Shown piece after piece: positions 21,134 to 29,695 of a stretch of DNA of 64,000 nt. The DNA is from Methylobacterium dankookense. GTDB lineage: Bacteria; Pseudomonadota; Alphaproteobacteria; Rhizobiales; Beijerinckiaceae. The notes beneath the pieces are model-generated. The model was not told where the DNA came from, did no database searches, and saw only the letters and a program-made list of their open reading frames with translations. Each line of letters opens with the position of its first letter. Within the stretch, counting starts at the first letter, position 1. Where the stretch lies: assembly GCF_902141855.1 (NCBI RefSeq), contig NZ_CABFVH010000021.1:1-64000 (forward strand), written 5' to 3'. A program made the position numbers and the translations under genes.

Positions 21134-21573
21134 ATGCGGTCCGCCCGGCCCTCGAAGGCGTCGGTGAACTTGCGGAAGGCGCGGTCGAACATCGAGCCCA
21201 TCACCAGCCCAAGGGTGCGGCTCTTGAACTCGTAGGTGATGAAGAAATCCACGTCGCAGCCGCCCGTCGCGTTGGGGCGGAAGGTCCAGCGGTTCTCGAG
21301 GTGGCGGAAGGGGCCATCGATATACTCGGCCACGATCTTGAGCTGCGGCCGGTCGAGGCTGACGCGGGTGGTGAAGCGTTCGCGGATCGCCTTGTAGCCG
21401 ACGCCCATCTCGGCCACGAGCACCTCCCGCCCCTCCTCCCCGGGCTGCCGCCGCAGCACGCGCAGGGATTCGCAGAGCGGCAGGAACTCGGGATAGCGCT
21501 CCACGTCGGCGACGAGGTCGTACATCTGCTGCGGCGTGTGGCGCACCGCGCGCGTAACCCGGAAGGAGGGCAT
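21115..21573 (-). CDS. START-domain ubiquinone-binding protein, RatA/Coq10 type
   Basis: A 152-residue polyketide-cyclase/START protein. The N-terminal motif HTPQQMYDLVADVERYPEFLPLCESLRV and the C-terminal DVDFFITYEFKSRTLGLVMGSMFDRAFRKFTDAFEGRA are typical of the Coq10/RatA family, which binds quinones or, in Escherichia coli RatA, affects 70S formation. It is one base downstream of lipA on the same strand, an arrangement common in alphaproteobacteria. Confidence 0.9.
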   Translation of the reverse strand: MPSFRVTRAVRHTPQQMYDLVADVERYPEFLPLCESLRVLRRQPGEEGREVLVAEMGVGYKAIRERFTTRVSLDRPQLKIVAEYIDGPFRHLENRWTFRPNATGGCDVDFFITYEFKSRTLGLVMGSMFDRAFRKFTDAFEGRADRIYGAAA

Positions 21574-21574
21574 G

Positions 21575-22564
21575 TCAGGCTGTCAGGGCGGGGGCGTGGC
21601 GGGCGTTGCGGGCGGCCTGCAGGCGGGCGAAATCCTCGCCGGCATGGTGCGAGGAGCGGGTGAGCGGCGTCGCCGAGACTAGCAGGAAGCCCTTGGCGTA
21701 GCCCGTCGTCTCGTAGGACTTGAACTCGTCGGGAGGCACGAAGCGCACGACCTCGTGGTGCTTCTTGGTCGGCTGGAGGTACTGGCCGATGGTGAGGAAG
21801 TCGACATCGGCCGAGCGCAGGTCGTCCATCAGCTGCACGACCTCGTTCCGGTCCTCGCCGAGGCCGACCATGATGCCGGACTTGGTGAAGATCGTCGGGT
21901 CGAGCTCCTTCACCCGCTGGAGCAGGCGCACGGAGTGGAAGTAGCGCGCCCCGGGGCGCACGGTGAGGTACTTGCCCGGCACCGTCTCCATGTTGTGGTT
22001 GAACACGTCGGGCTTGGCCGCCACCACCACCTCGAGCGCCCCGTCCTTGCGCAGGAAGTCGGGGGTGAGGATCTCCACCGTGGTGCCGGGGCTGGCCTTG
22101 CGGATCGCCGCGATGGTGCGGGCGAAGTGCTCGGCGCCGCCATCCTTCAGGTCGTCGCGGTCCACGGAGGTGATGACCACGTGGTGCAGGCCGAGCTTGG
22201 CCACCGAATCGGCGATCTTCAGGGGCTCGTCCCCGTCGAGCGCCTCGGGCAGGCCGGTGCGCACGTTGCAGAAGGCGCAGGCCCGCGTGCAGGTGTCGCC
22301 CATGATCATGAAGGTGGCGTGCCGCTTCTCCCAGCACTCGCCGATATTCGGGCAGCCCGCCTCCTCGCAGACGGTGACGAGCCCGTGCTCGCGCACGATG
22401 TTCCGGGTCTCGGCCCAGGCGGCCGAGCCCGGCGCCTTCACGCGGATCCAGTCGGGCTTGCGCGCCTGGACCGGCTGGTCCGGCCGGTGGGCCTTCTCCG
22501 GATGGCGCGGGCGCGCCGTTGCCGGACGGGGATCGTTCATCAGAAGGTCGAGGACGACGGCCAT
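21575..22564 (-). CDS. lipA: Lipoyl synthase
   Basis: A radical-SAM enzyme that inserts two sulfurs into octanoyl groups to form lipoate on E2 and H proteins. It has both [4Fe-4S] motifs: the auxiliary [12 protein letters not shown] and the radical-[11 protein letters not shown]. The C-terminus keeps the Arg-Ser-Ser-like end ([12 protein letters not shown]). The MAVVLDLL start (22564) is preferred over the internal ATG at 22540 by resemblance to family N-termini; it gives 329 residues. In many alphaproteobacteria lipA directly follows lpdA; here about 19 kb separate them. It supplies lipoate for the PdhB and PdhC lipoyl domains coded at 43-46 kb. Confidence 0.94.
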   Translation of the reverse strand: MAVVLDLLMNDPRPATARPRHPEKAHRPDQPVQARKPDWIRVKAPGSAAWAETRNIVREHGLVTVCEEAGCPNIGECWEKRHATFMIMGDTCTRACAFCNVRTGLPEALDGDEPLKIADSVAKLGLHHVVITSVDRDDLKDGGAEHFARTIAAIRKASPGTTVEILTPDFLRKDGALEVVVAAKPDVFNHNMETVPGKYLTVRPGARYFHSVRLLQRVKELDPTIFTKSGIMVGLGEDRNEVVQLMDDLRSADVDFLTIGQYLQPTKKHHEVVRFVPPDEFKSYETTGYAKGFLLVSATPLTRSSHHAGEDFARLQAARNARHAPALTA

Positions 22565-22821
22565 ACTCACCGCGCAGGCGCACCCGCCGCGGCGGGGCTT
22601 TCTCGGGGGAAGGCCCTGACTTAAGGCTTCAGCCCCGCGACCGCAAACCGGCGCGGGCGGCCGCCTGGCCCGGGCGAGGGACAGGCGGGCGCAAGCGTCA
22701 AGCCCCGGCAGGCCTCCCATGCAGGGCACGGATCCGCAATCCGCATCGCATGCGATCGGAATGCTGCACTGCGGTGCGAAGCTGTGCTAATCGGCCCGCC
22801 TCGCCAAAGCCCGAGTGTTGG

Positions 22822-23349
22822 ATGCGTTTCGAGATCGAGCGGAAGTTCCTGGTCGCCCATGACGGGTGGCGGGCGGCGGTGACCCACCGGATGGACCTGC
22901 GCGACGGGCTCGTCGGCCAGTTCGCGCGCGGCAAGGTCCGCGTGCGCCTCGACGGCGGCCGGGCCTGGCTCACCGTGAAGGGCGCGCGCCAGGGCATCGC
23001 CCGGCCGGAATTCGAGTACGAGATCCCGGTGGCGGATGCCGAGCACATGCTGGAGGGCATCTGCGTCGGCCGGACCATCGAGAAGACGCGCTCGGTGGTG
23101 CCCTTCGGCGGCCTGACCTGGACGGTGGACGAGTTCCGCGGCCAGCTCGCCGGCATCGTGCTCGCCGAGGTGGAGCTCGAGGACGAGGGCCAGGACTTCA
23201 CGCGGCCCGACTGGATCGGCCGTGAGGTGACCGGCGACCTGCGCTTCCGCCAGTCGACCCTGCTGCATCTCTGCCGCGAGGCCGGCAGCACCATCGGCCT
23301 CGCCGAGATCCTCGCTTTGCCCGAGCAGGTCCTGCCGGTGCAGGATTAG
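22822..23349 (+). CDS. CYTH-domain protein (triphosphate tunnel phosphatase/cyclase family)
   Basis: A 175-residue CYTH protein beginning MRFEIERKFLV, the ExExK metal/triphosphate motif. Alternating charged beta strands form the tunnel (GKVRVRLDGG, AWLTVKGARQG, RPEFEYEIP, LTWTVDEFRG, LAEVELEDEGQ). Most bacterial stand-alone members are inorganic triphosphatases; some are adenylate cyclases. The substrate cannot be decided from sequence. It is divergent from lipA with 257 bases between. Confidence 0.88.
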   Translation: MRFEIERKFLVAHDGWRAAVTHRMDLRDGLVGQFARGKVRVRLDGGRAWLTVKGARQGIARPEFEYEIPVADAEHMLEGICVGRTIEKTRSVVPFGGLTWTVDEFRGQLAGIVLAEVELEDEGQDFTRPDWIGREVTGDLRFRQSTLLHLCREAGSTIGLAEILALPEQVLPVQD

Positions 23350-23352
23350 GGG

Positions 23353-23415
23353 CGCTCGCGGGCCGAAGTGGAATCCGGTCCGGCGCGAAGGAGCGCGTCG
23401 AACCCTGGCTCCGGG
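23353..23415 (+). repeat. Family C repeat after the CYTH gene
   Basis: The string GAAGTGGAATCCGGTCCGG, then GCGAAGGAGCGCGTCGAA and CTGGCTCCGGG, starts four bases after the CYTH stop. It matches 50561-50626 and the copy inside bphP at 7564-7660. The unit ends abruptly without the second palindrome seen in bphP. Confidence 0.6.
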
Positions 23416-23524
23416 CTGCCCGTGCGTCCGCGCACCGGTCGAGGTTGCACCCGACTGTCGCGAGCCTGTCGAACGTGTACTCTAGGTATGCGCGCCGCCC
23501 ATTCGCGCGCCGGGGGACACCGCC

Positions 23525-24568
23525 ATGGCCACGCTCACCACGCTCAGCGAGATCCAGGTCAACCGCAGCCTCGCCCTCCCGCAGAAGCTCGCGGAGAACC
23601 CCGTGCGCACCGTCGCGCTGGACACGATCCAGCGCCGCAACGCCGTGCTCGATGCCGTCTTCTACGACGTTGCGGCGATCCGGCCCGAGGAGACGGTCAA
23701 GCTCGCCACCTGGCTCGCGCGCGAAGGCGCGATCATCGTGGTCCCGCCCTCCGGGAGCGGGACGGAGCTGGAGGTCTTCCTCACGCCGCAGAAATACTTC
23801 GAGTCGGGCGAGGCGGTGGCCGCTCTCGCCGTCGCGGGCGTCGGCAGCTCGGCGCTTGGGGCCGCTGCCTTCGCCCGCAACGTCGCCGACGCGCTGGGCA
23901 AGCCGGTGGCCGCGGTGGTCTCCGGCTACGGCCTCGCCGACCTGCTCACCGAGGCCCTGGGCGGCTTCTTCATGTTCGGGGCGCTCAACAGCATTCGGCA
24001 CGCCTTCGAGCCGCTGGACGAGGTGACGAAGCTGTTCACGCGCAGCGAGCAGACGCTGGAGGACCTCAGCGGGCTCGGCTTCGCCCGCACCAGCCGCGAC
24101 ACGCAGACCGTCATCGCGCTGCTGAAGGACGCGCGCTTCGCGCCGGAGCTGCTCGTCGGCCATTCCAAGGGCAACCTCGTGATCTCGGAAGCGCTCTACG
24201 CGATCCATGCCGAGGATCCGGCGCTGGAGAAGCAGCTCGCCGAGCGCCTGCGCATCGTGACGATCAGCGCCAAGATCGGGATGCCGCATGCCTTCCGCGA
24301 CGTCCTGGACGTGATGGGCGCCTGGGACTGGTTCGGCGCCCTGAACTCCCGGCCCGACCTGCGGGCCGACTACACGGTGCCGCATGCCTGGCACAGCACG
24401 AACCCGGAATTTCCCTTCGGCCTGGGGCTCCGCGTGCCCCAGGCGCTGCGGACGGTGCTCGGCCAGAACCCGTCGCCCTCTAAGGCCGCCCCGCTGCCCT
24501 TCGTCGCCGACCTGCCGCAGAAGCTGACCGCCGCCCTCCATGCCGGGACGCCTCTGCATCTGGTCTGA
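23525..24568 (+). CDS. Serine hydrolase-like protein of unknown function
   Basis: A 347-residue protein that I do not recognise by family. It has a nucleophile-elbow motif VGHSKGNLVISEAL (G212-H-S214-K-G216), a candidate acid region (DVLDVMGAWDW) and a His in TVPHAWHSTN, together fitting an alpha/beta-hydrolase lipase or esterase. A hydrophobic Ala/Gly-rich stretch at about residues 94-150 could be membrane-associated or a lid. No signal peptide is visible. It stands alone, with a 175-base gap upstream that includes a family C repeat. Confidence 0.6.
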   Translation: MATLTTLSEIQVNRSLALPQKLAENPVRTVALDTIQRRNAVLDAVFYDVAAIRPEETVKLATWLAREGAIIVVPPSGSGTELEVFLTPQKYFESGEAVAALAVAGVGSSALGAAAFARNVADALGKPVAAVVSGYGLADLLTEALGGFFMFGALNSIRHAFEPLDEVTKLFTRSEQTLEDLSGLGFARTSRDTQTVIALLKDARFAPELLVGHSKGNLVISEALYAIHAEDPALEKQLAERLRIVTISAKIGMPHAFRDVLDVMGAWDWFGALNSRPDLRADYTVPHAWHSTNPEFPFGLGLRVPQALRTVLGQNPSPSKAAPLPFVADLPQKLTAALHAGTPLHLV

Positions 24569-24695
24569 AGCGTTCCGTCGAGGCGGACCGCCGCATCCGT
24601 TACGGCCACGGTTAGGGCGGCGTCCGGCACCTTCAAGAATGTTCGCGCCCGCAACAATCCGCTAACCATACCGGCCTCGGATCCAGGCGGGAGTG

Positions 24696-24887
24696 ATGAT
24701 GGTTGCGGCGCTGAAACGAGCGGTGCGATTGCGGCAGACCATGCGCGCGCGGGACGTGCGCATCGAGGTGAGCGGGTGCGCCAAGAGCCCGCCCGCCGCC
24801 GCCGTTCCACCGCCTCCGACCGGGCACGGCCTCACGGCGCGCGAGCTGATCCGCATGGCCCAGGCCGCGCGCCGCCGGAACGACTGA
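24696..24887 (+). CDS. Small basic hypothetical protein
   Basis: A 63-residue ORF preceded by GGCGGGAG, a good ribosome-binding site. It encodes a basic, Arg-rich N-terminus, a Pro-rich middle and LTARELIRMAQAARRRND at the end. GTG 24693 and ATG 24699 are alternative starts. No domain is recognised; it could be a real small protein or a chance frame in GC-rich DNA. Confidence 0.4.
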   Translation: MMVAALKRAVRLRQTMRARDVRIEVSGCAKSPPAAAVPPPPTGHGLTARELIRMAQAARRRND

Positions 24888-25257
24888 TCCATTTTCCGGT
24901 CGAGCAGACCAGTCCGCCGCGCGCCCCCTCTCCCTGCTTGCGGGGAGAGGGCTTCATGCGCCCTCGTTGCGGCATGAAGCGAGGCGGCAGCCGGCGTGAG
25001 GGGGCGATTCCGGTTGCGCTCTGCCCTGAGGCTCCCCCTCACCGCCGCTTCGGCTTGCGCCTCCGCTTCCCGTCTGCACGGCAAGGTGCAGACGGGCCTC
25101 TCCCCGCCCGGCGGGGAGAGGGGGCGCACTTGGTCAGCCGTAATGACCAAACGGAACTCGTATGATGCAGGCCGGCAATGGGCGCGACGCATCGCCGTGC
25201 GCCGGTCGGACCGGCGCACATCGGCGTCCATTCGCATTGATCGGGGATGCCCCCGTC
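24888..25257. repeat. Intergenic hairpin repeats (family D)
   Basis: No gene is seen in these 370 bases. Hairpins CCCTCTCCC..GGGGAGAGGG (about 24927-24950), GCATGAAGC repeats (24956-24983), CGTCTGCAC..GTGCAGACG (25070-25096) and CTCCCCGCC..GGCGGGGAG (25101-25117) follow one another. The CCCCTCTCC/GGAGAGGGG stem recurs at 4196-4222. The last 100 bases, where GC drops, may hold regulatory sequence. Confidence 0.55.
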
Positions 25258-25878
25258 TCAGCCCTGGCGCGCGCCGGAGCCGAGCGCGGCGACCGTGCAG
25301 ATGTCGCGGGCCGGCGCGTCGGGGATGTGCTCGCCCTTCGCGGGGGCGGCGGCGAAGGTCGTCGGCACCGGCGCGCCGGGCTTGCGCTTCTCGTAGAAGG
25401 CGTTGCCGCCCGCCACCGCCACGTAGTGCATGTTGTTGTAGGGGAAGCGCCGGCCCGCCGTGTGGAAATACATGGCGCTGCCGACCTTCGGGTGGCGCTC
25501 GCCGGCCAGCACCGCGTCGGCGACGTCGGCGACCTTCGGCAGGTCCTTGTCGCGCATCGGCTTGGTGAGCACGCCCGGCGCGAACTGGCGCGGCTGGCCC
25601 ACCACCTCGCAGATGCCGCCGGGGAAGGCGGCCGCCTCCAGGCGGTTCATCACCACCGTGCCGACGGCGAGCAGGCCCTCCGAATCGGTGCGGTTCGATT
25701 CGAAATACATGGCCCGGCCGAGGCAGTCGCGCTCCGCCTCGCTCACCATCATCGCCGGCTTGCGGCCGGGGATCGAGCCCGTGACCGTAGGGCCGCTCGT
25801 ATTGCAGGCACCGAGTCCACCGCAGGCCAGAATGAGGCCCAGTCCCGATACGACTCTCGATGCCCGAATACCCTGCAT
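25258..25878 (-). CDS. SleB-type cell wall hydrolase lipoprotein
   Basis: A 206-residue protein of the Hydrolase_2/SleB family. A lipoprotein signal ends in the lipobox LGAC near residue 25, followed by a short linker with TVTGSIPG. The catalytic domain starts ERDCLGRAMYFESNRTDSEGLLAVGTVVMNRL, where the Glu in YFES is the likely acid of a lysozyme-like muramidase. QFAPGV, AMYFHTAG and YVAVAGGNAFYEK are further family marks. It probably remodels peptidoglycan in the periplasm. An ATG five codons upstream is an alternative start. Confidence 0.85.
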   Translation of the reverse strand: MQGIRASRVVSGLGLILACGGLGACNTSGPTVTGSIPGRKPAMMVSEAERDCLGRAMYFESNRTDSEGLLAVGTVVMNRLEAAAFPGGICEVVGQPRQFAPGVLTKPMRDKDLPKVADVADAVLAGERHPKVGSAMYFHTAGRRFPYNNMHYVAVAGGNAFYEKRKPGAPVPTTFAAAPAKGEHIPDAPARDICTVAALGSGARQG

Positions 25879-26003
25879 GCGCTCCCGCTCCACTTCGAAA
25901 CCCTGTGCCGTGACCCGCTCCGATGCCCGATCTGTGCCGGACTGTTCGCGGGTGACGTGCTGCGGGCCAAGCTTGAGCGCAAATCGGGCGAAATTGGGAT
26001 GCC

Positions 26004-26978
26004 CTACCCGCCGACGAGGCGGGCGAAGGCGGCGAGGTCGATATTGCCGCCGCTGATCACGATGCCGACGCGCTTGTCCGCCACGTCGACCAGCCCGTTG
26101 AGCACGGCCGCCGCGGCGAGGCAGCCGGTCGGCTCGACCACGATCTTCATCCGCTCGGCGAAGAAGCGCATCGTCTCCACGAGCTGCGCATCCGAGACCG
26201 TGAGCACGTCGGCCACGCGCTCGCGGATGATCGGGAAGGTGTGCGCGCCGAGATGCGTGGTCTGCGCCCCGTCCGCCAGCGTCTGCGGCACCGGGATGCG
26301 CACGATCGTGCCCTCGCGGAAGGAGCGCTGGCCGTCATTGCCGGCCTCGGGCTCGACGCCGTAGACCTTGCAGCCGGGTGAGCGCTCGGCCGCGGCGAGC
26401 GCGCAGCCGGCGAGCTGCCCGCCGCCGCCGAGGCAGGCGACGAGTATGTCGAGGGGGCCCGTCTCCTCGATCAGCTCCAGGGCCAGGGTGCCCTGGCCGG
26501 CGATGACGTCCGGATGGTCGTAGGGCGGGATCAGGGTCAGGCCGCGCTCCTCCGCGATGGCGCGGCCGAGCGCCTCGCGGTCCTGCGCGTAGCGGTCGTA
26601 GATCACCACCTCGGCGCCGTAGCCGCGGGTCGCCGCCACCTTCATGGCGGGGGCGTCGTGCGGCATCACGATGATGGCCGGCACGCCGAGGATCTGGCTC
26701 GCGAGCGCCATCGCCTGGGCGTGGTTGCCGGAGGAATAGGCGATCACGCCCCGGCTCCGCACCGCCTCCGGCAGGGCCGAGATCGCGTTGTAGGCGCCGC
26801 GGAACTTGAAGGCGCCGGCCCGCTGCAGGTTCTCGGCCTTGAAGAACAGCCGCGCCCCGGTGCGCGCGTCGGCGGTGCGCGAGGTCAGGACCGGCGTGCG
26901 GTGGGCCGCCCCCGCGATGCGCTCGGCGGCGCGCGCCACGTCGGCGAAGGTGGGCAGACGCAGGGCGGACTCGCTCAT
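26004..26978 (-). CDS. PLP-dependent threonine dehydratase/serine racemase-like lyase
   Basis: A 324-residue fold-type II PLP enzyme. The Schiff-base Lys lies in AGAFKFRGAYNAI and the cofactor loop is SSGNHAQAMA. The phosphate-binding Gly-rich loop is CLGGGGQLAGC, and VISGGNIDLAAF is near the C-terminus. There is no ACT domain, so it is a catabolic-type enzyme of the threonine/serine dehydratase, serine racemase or hydroxyaspartate ammonia-lyase group. It is monocistronic, with 110 bases between its stop and the divergent SleB-type gene on the same strand. Confidence 0.88.
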   Translation of the reverse strand: MSESALRLPTFADVARAAERIAGAAHRTPVLTSRTADARTGARLFFKAENLQRAGAFKFRGAYNAISALPEAVRSRGVIAYSSGNHAQAMALASQILGVPAIIVMPHDAPAMKVAATRGYGAEVVIYDRYAQDREALGRAIAEERGLTLIPPYDHPDVIAGQGTLALELIEETGPLDILVACLGGGGQLAGCALAAAERSPGCKVYGVEPEAGNDGQRSFREGTIVRIPVPQTLADGAQTTHLGAHTFPIIRERVADVLTVSDAQLVETMRFFAERMKIVVEPTGCLAAAAVLNGLVDVADKRVGIVISGGNIDLAAFARLVGG

Positions 26979-27173
26979 CGCGCAGGGCTCCGGGGCAACC
27001 CGCCGCGGCTGCGGCCGGGGACCCTTCATACGCGAGCGGAGGCGGCCGTCCAGGCCTGGCGGGGGCCGGCCGCCCCCGTGGCACGGCCCATGCTCCGGAC
27101 CCCGTTCGGAGGACGGGCGGAGCATCCCTTGAGCGGTGAGCTGCTGAGCAGCGAGGACCTGGTTCAGCCGGCG

Positions 27174-27362
27174 ATGCTGACGGTGTGGCCGCACAGCATC
27201 GACGCGAAGGCCGTGGAGCCGCGCGCGCTGCCGAGCCTCAACGAGGCCCTGGCCGAGGCGGGCGCCGTGCTGCGCGCGGGCAGCGGCACGCCGTGGATCA
27301 TCACCGAGGGCGGCCTGATCCTGACGCCGACGACGCTGCGGGTGCTGACGGCGCCGACCTGA
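27174..27362 (+). CDS. Small hypothetical protein
   Basis: A 62-residue ORF (MLTVWPHSIDAKAVEPR... GTPWIITEGGLILTPTTLRVL). Its amphipathic beta-rich composition is unlike typical GC-rich shadow frames. The frame stays open upstream to a TTG at 27129. No domain is recognised. It lies between a dehydratase gene (divergent) and the DUF1275 gene. Confidence 0.45.
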   Translation: MLTVWPHSIDAKAVEPRALPSLNEALAEAGAVLRAGSGTPWIITEGGLILTPTTLRVLTAPT

Positions 27363-27464
27363 AGCGCCGGAGCCCGCATTGCGCGCGGCTCCGACCGGAC
27401 CGTAAACTGTCGCGCTTTATCCTGGCTGGCGGGCGCCCCCGGCCCGATCGAAGACCCGTACGCC

Positions 27465-28163
27465 ATGCTCGTCCACGAAGGCGAAGCCCGCACCCGCGCG
27501 AAGGACGAGAGCCTCGCCTGGACCTTCGCGTCGCTCGCGGGCGCGCTCAACGCCGCCGGCTTCTATGCCTTCGGCTCCTATTCCTCGAACATGACCGGGA
27601 ACGTCTCGGCGCTCGCCGACCATCTCGGCCTCGGGGATCTCCGCCTCGCGCTCTACGCCCTCGCCCTGGTCGCCACCTTCGTGGCGGGGGCGATGGTCGC
27701 GACGCTGCTGATCGGCATCGGCCGCGAGCGCTGCCTGCGCGGGGTCTATGCCTACGGCGTGCTCGCCGAGGCGGTGATGCTGGCGGCTCTGGGCGCCGTG
27801 GCGCCCTGGCTGCCGGCGGACGGGCGCGGCGCGGTGCTCGCGCTCGGCGTCAGCTTCCTGCTCGGCCTGCAGAACGCCACGGTGACGCAGATCACCGACG
27901 CGCGCGTGCGCACCACCCACGTCACCGGCATGGTGACGGATATCGGGATCGGCCTCGCCAACCTGCTGGAGCGGCGCCCGGCCGCGGACAGGGCCAAGCT
28001 GCGCCTCCACCTCGTGACGGTGAGCGCCTTCCTCGCCGGCGGCATCCTCGGCGTCCTGCTCTATCGCTGCCTCGGAACCGCCCTGCTCCTCGTGGTGGCC
28101 GGTCTCCTGGCCATGCTCGCGATCCCCGGGATCAGCAGCGCGCGTCGCCTTCAGGCCGGCTGA
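27465..28163 (+). CDS. DUF1275 (YoaK) family membrane protein
   Basis: A 232-residue inner-membrane protein with about six hydrophobic segments. Family marks are the N-terminal AGALNAAGFYAFGSYSSNMTGNVSALA (Asn-Met-Thr-Gly-Asn is the hallmark) and LGLQNATVTQITDARVRTTHVTGMVTDIG in the second half. Function is unknown in the literature I can recall; transport is often guessed. Its flanks are small ORFs. Confidence 0.85.
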   Translation: MLVHEGEARTRAKDESLAWTFASLAGALNAAGFYAFGSYSSNMTGNVSALADHLGLGDLRLALYALALVATFVAGAMVATLLIGIGRERCLRGVYAYGVLAEAVMLAALGAVAPWLPADGRGAVLALGVSFLLGLQNATVTQITDARVRTTHVTGMVTDIGIGLANLLERRPAADRAKLRLHLVTVSAFLAGGILGVLLYRCLGTALLLVVAGLLAMLAIPGISSARRLQAG

Positions 28164-28258
28164 GGCGCCCGCCGCCGCTCCGGCGCGAGAAGCGAGGGCC
28201 CGGAGCCGCGCCCGTCCGCGGCGCGGGCGGAGACGGCTCCGGGCAGCCGGTGCCGGCC

Positions 28259-28447
28259 CTATCCGCCGCGGTCCGTCTCGACGTCCTGCAAGGTCTTCTC
28301 GGCCACCTTGGCGATGGCCTTCAGGAGCGTCCGGGCCTGTGTCCCGGTCAGGGCGTCGTAATCGTCGCTGTCCGCAAGCTTGAGTATGGCCTTCACGCCC
28401 TCGACCGCGGTGAACGGCTCGATCGGCATCACGTCGGAGACTGGCAT
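28259..28447 (-). CDS. Small acidic hypothetical protein
   Basis: A 62-residue ORF starting MPVSDVMPIEPFTAVEGVKAILKLAD, predicted mostly helical, with TLLKAIAKVAEKTLQDVETD at the end. Composition and length resemble a genuine small soluble protein. The frame extends 13 codons upstream, but the inner ATG is preferred because the extension is Arg-rich shadow-like sequence. No family recognised. Confidence 0.5.
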   Translation of the reverse strand: MPVSDVMPIEPFTAVEGVKAILKLADSDDYDALTGTQARTLLKAIAKVAEKTLQDVETDRGG

Positions 28448-28669
28448 TCGCGTTCTCCATACTGGGGCCCTTCGGCATACTACCAAACGGCCGCCTCGGA
28501 GATCACGGGGGCGTGCGCGGCAAGAGCTTCTGTGCGCGATGTCACCGGCCGGGGTTCCGGCGGGTGCCCGGAAGATTGCACGACCCCCCTTGCCAGCCGC
28601 CCCGGAATGGATCTAGCCTTCCTTTGCCGACGCACAGCATCGCGCCGGTTCCGAGAGAGGAGGTCAGCG

Positions 28670-28756
28670 ATGAGCCATAGAGGCTTCTGCGTCCCGTCAT
28701 CTCGTACTGCCGATCCTGATCAGGACACGCCACCGAACCAGAACCGGCAGGGATAG
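28670..28756 (+). CDS. 28-codon ORF with strong ribosome-binding site
   Basis: MSHRGFCVPSSRTADPDQD... (28 residues) is preceded by GAGAGGAGG seven bases before the ATG, a nearly ideal Shine-Dalgarno. TTGCCA and CTAGCC, 17 bases apart (about 28589-28617), may be its promoter. A rho-independent terminator follows 100 bases after the stop. It could be a small protein, a leader peptide, or the 5' part of a small RNA. Residue content gives no hint of amino-acid attenuation. Confidence 0.4.
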   Translation: MSHRGFCVPSSRTADPDQDTPPNQNRQG

Positions 28757-28854
28757 TGGTTTCTCGGGCGATGGGCGGTTGAGTTCCCCGGTCGGTAGGG
28801 CCGGCCGGGCCGGCAGCTCCCACATCGCACCCGTCAAGCGTGGACCCTGCAAAA

Positions 28855-28886
28855 GCCCGTCAGCCCTCCGGCTGGCGGGTTTTTTC
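28855..28886 (+). terminator. Rho-independent terminator
   Basis: A stem GCCCGTCAGCC / GGCTGGCGGG with a four-base loop CTCC is followed by six T and preceded by AAAA, so it could act in both directions. It closes the unit that starts near 28600 and contains the 28-codon ORF. This is the clearest intrinsic terminator in the window. Confidence 0.85.
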
Positions 28887-28924
28887 GTTTCGGACCTTAC
28901 ATCGTCCTGGTCGGCCACTCCCGA

Positions 28925-28968
28925 AACGGGGACGGGCGGCGCATCTGATGGTGCCGCCCGTCCCCGTT
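28925..28968. repeat. Perfect 16-bp inverted repeat
   Basis: AACGGGGACGGGCGGC at 28925-28940 and its exact complement at 28953-28968 enclose a 12-base loop. No T-run follows on either strand. It lies where the GC-rich core ends and a lower-GC stretch (GrpB gene, then the island) begins, so it may be a boundary or a transcription-ending structure. Confidence 0.6.
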
Positions 28969-29161
28969 CCTGAGCGGATCCGGCTGGCTCGGGTGTGCCC
29001 GGTCGACCATCGTGCAAAGGTTCTGCCCAAACCGCGCATCAGCTATGGGCCGATGAGCGGACCGGGCTTTGACGCTGCGGCTAAAGTCGGACGTTCCGCT
29101 CTCGACCCAACCCGGTCGCTCAGGCCGTTGTCGGCGCTTCTTCAAAGCGGCCTTTGATCGC

Positions 29162-29695
29162 TCATGAATTTCGCCAATCGGCCAGAGCAGCGGCTTCAAC
29201 GGCATCAAGCCATGCGCTCTTGCATGCGCCATACTCGTGCGAGTTGTCTGGATGAAGCGCGACGCAGCGAATCTTCTCATCCTCGTAGGCGGTGACAAGC
29301 TCCGGATTGCGTCGAAGGTAGTCACGGAAGGCGAGAAGGCGGTCGATGTCCGGCGCACCGACGCTGTAGCAGTGTAGCTGAACAAGACGCCGCCCGGTGT
29401 TCGGCTCATTCTTCGTGGCATAACGTCGTCCGGGGAGCCCAAACTCGCCCCACCATTCGTAGCCGACCCTTTCAAATTTTTCCCTCTTGAGGTCTACCTC
29501 ATCGAGGTTCTGGACTACTGGCAAGAGGTCGAGGATTGGCTTTGCTCTCAAGCCTGGAATGGCTGTCGATCCAATGTGGTGGACTGCCAGTAGGTTCGGG
29601 CCGAGCGCAGCGCGGAGAATCGAAGCTTCCACTTGAGCCGTTGCCGACCACCGAGGATCGTGAGGGACCAACTCAACCTGAAAGGGCGGCGGCAT
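29162..29695 (-). CDS. GrpB/UPF0157 nucleotidyltransferase-fold protein
   Basis: A 177-residue GrpB-family protein. The signatures VELVPHDPRWSATAQVEAS, VHHIGSTAIPGLRAKPILDLLPVV (the GS..D.D-like nucleotidyltransferase core) and GYEWWGEFGLPGRRY are clear. Members are stand-alone nucleotidyltransferase-like proteins of unknown substrate. Local GC content is clearly lower than in the flanking core genes, suggesting acquisition. In the original arrangement it lay downstream of lpdA, tail to tail with the lost gene end now at 30014. Confidence 0.85.
   Translation of the reverse strand: MPPPFQVELVPHDPRWSATAQVEASILRAALGPNLLAVHHIGSTAIPGLRAKPILDLLPVVQNLDEVDLKREKFERVGYEWWGEFGLPGRRYATKNEPNTGRRLVQLHCYSVGAPDIDRLLAFRDYLRRNPELVTAYEDEKIRCVALHPDNSHEYGACKSAWLDAVEAAALADWRNS

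Noticed and set aside
24888..25257. CRISPR-like array
   Set aside because: Repeated strings are hairpin arms of unequal spacing, not uniform repeats with unique spacers. No cas genes are present in the window.
28600..28890. tRNA, tmRNA or 4.5S RNA gene before the terminator
   Set aside because: No cloverleaf, no CCA-like end and no conserved SRP-RNA or tmRNA motifs could be found.
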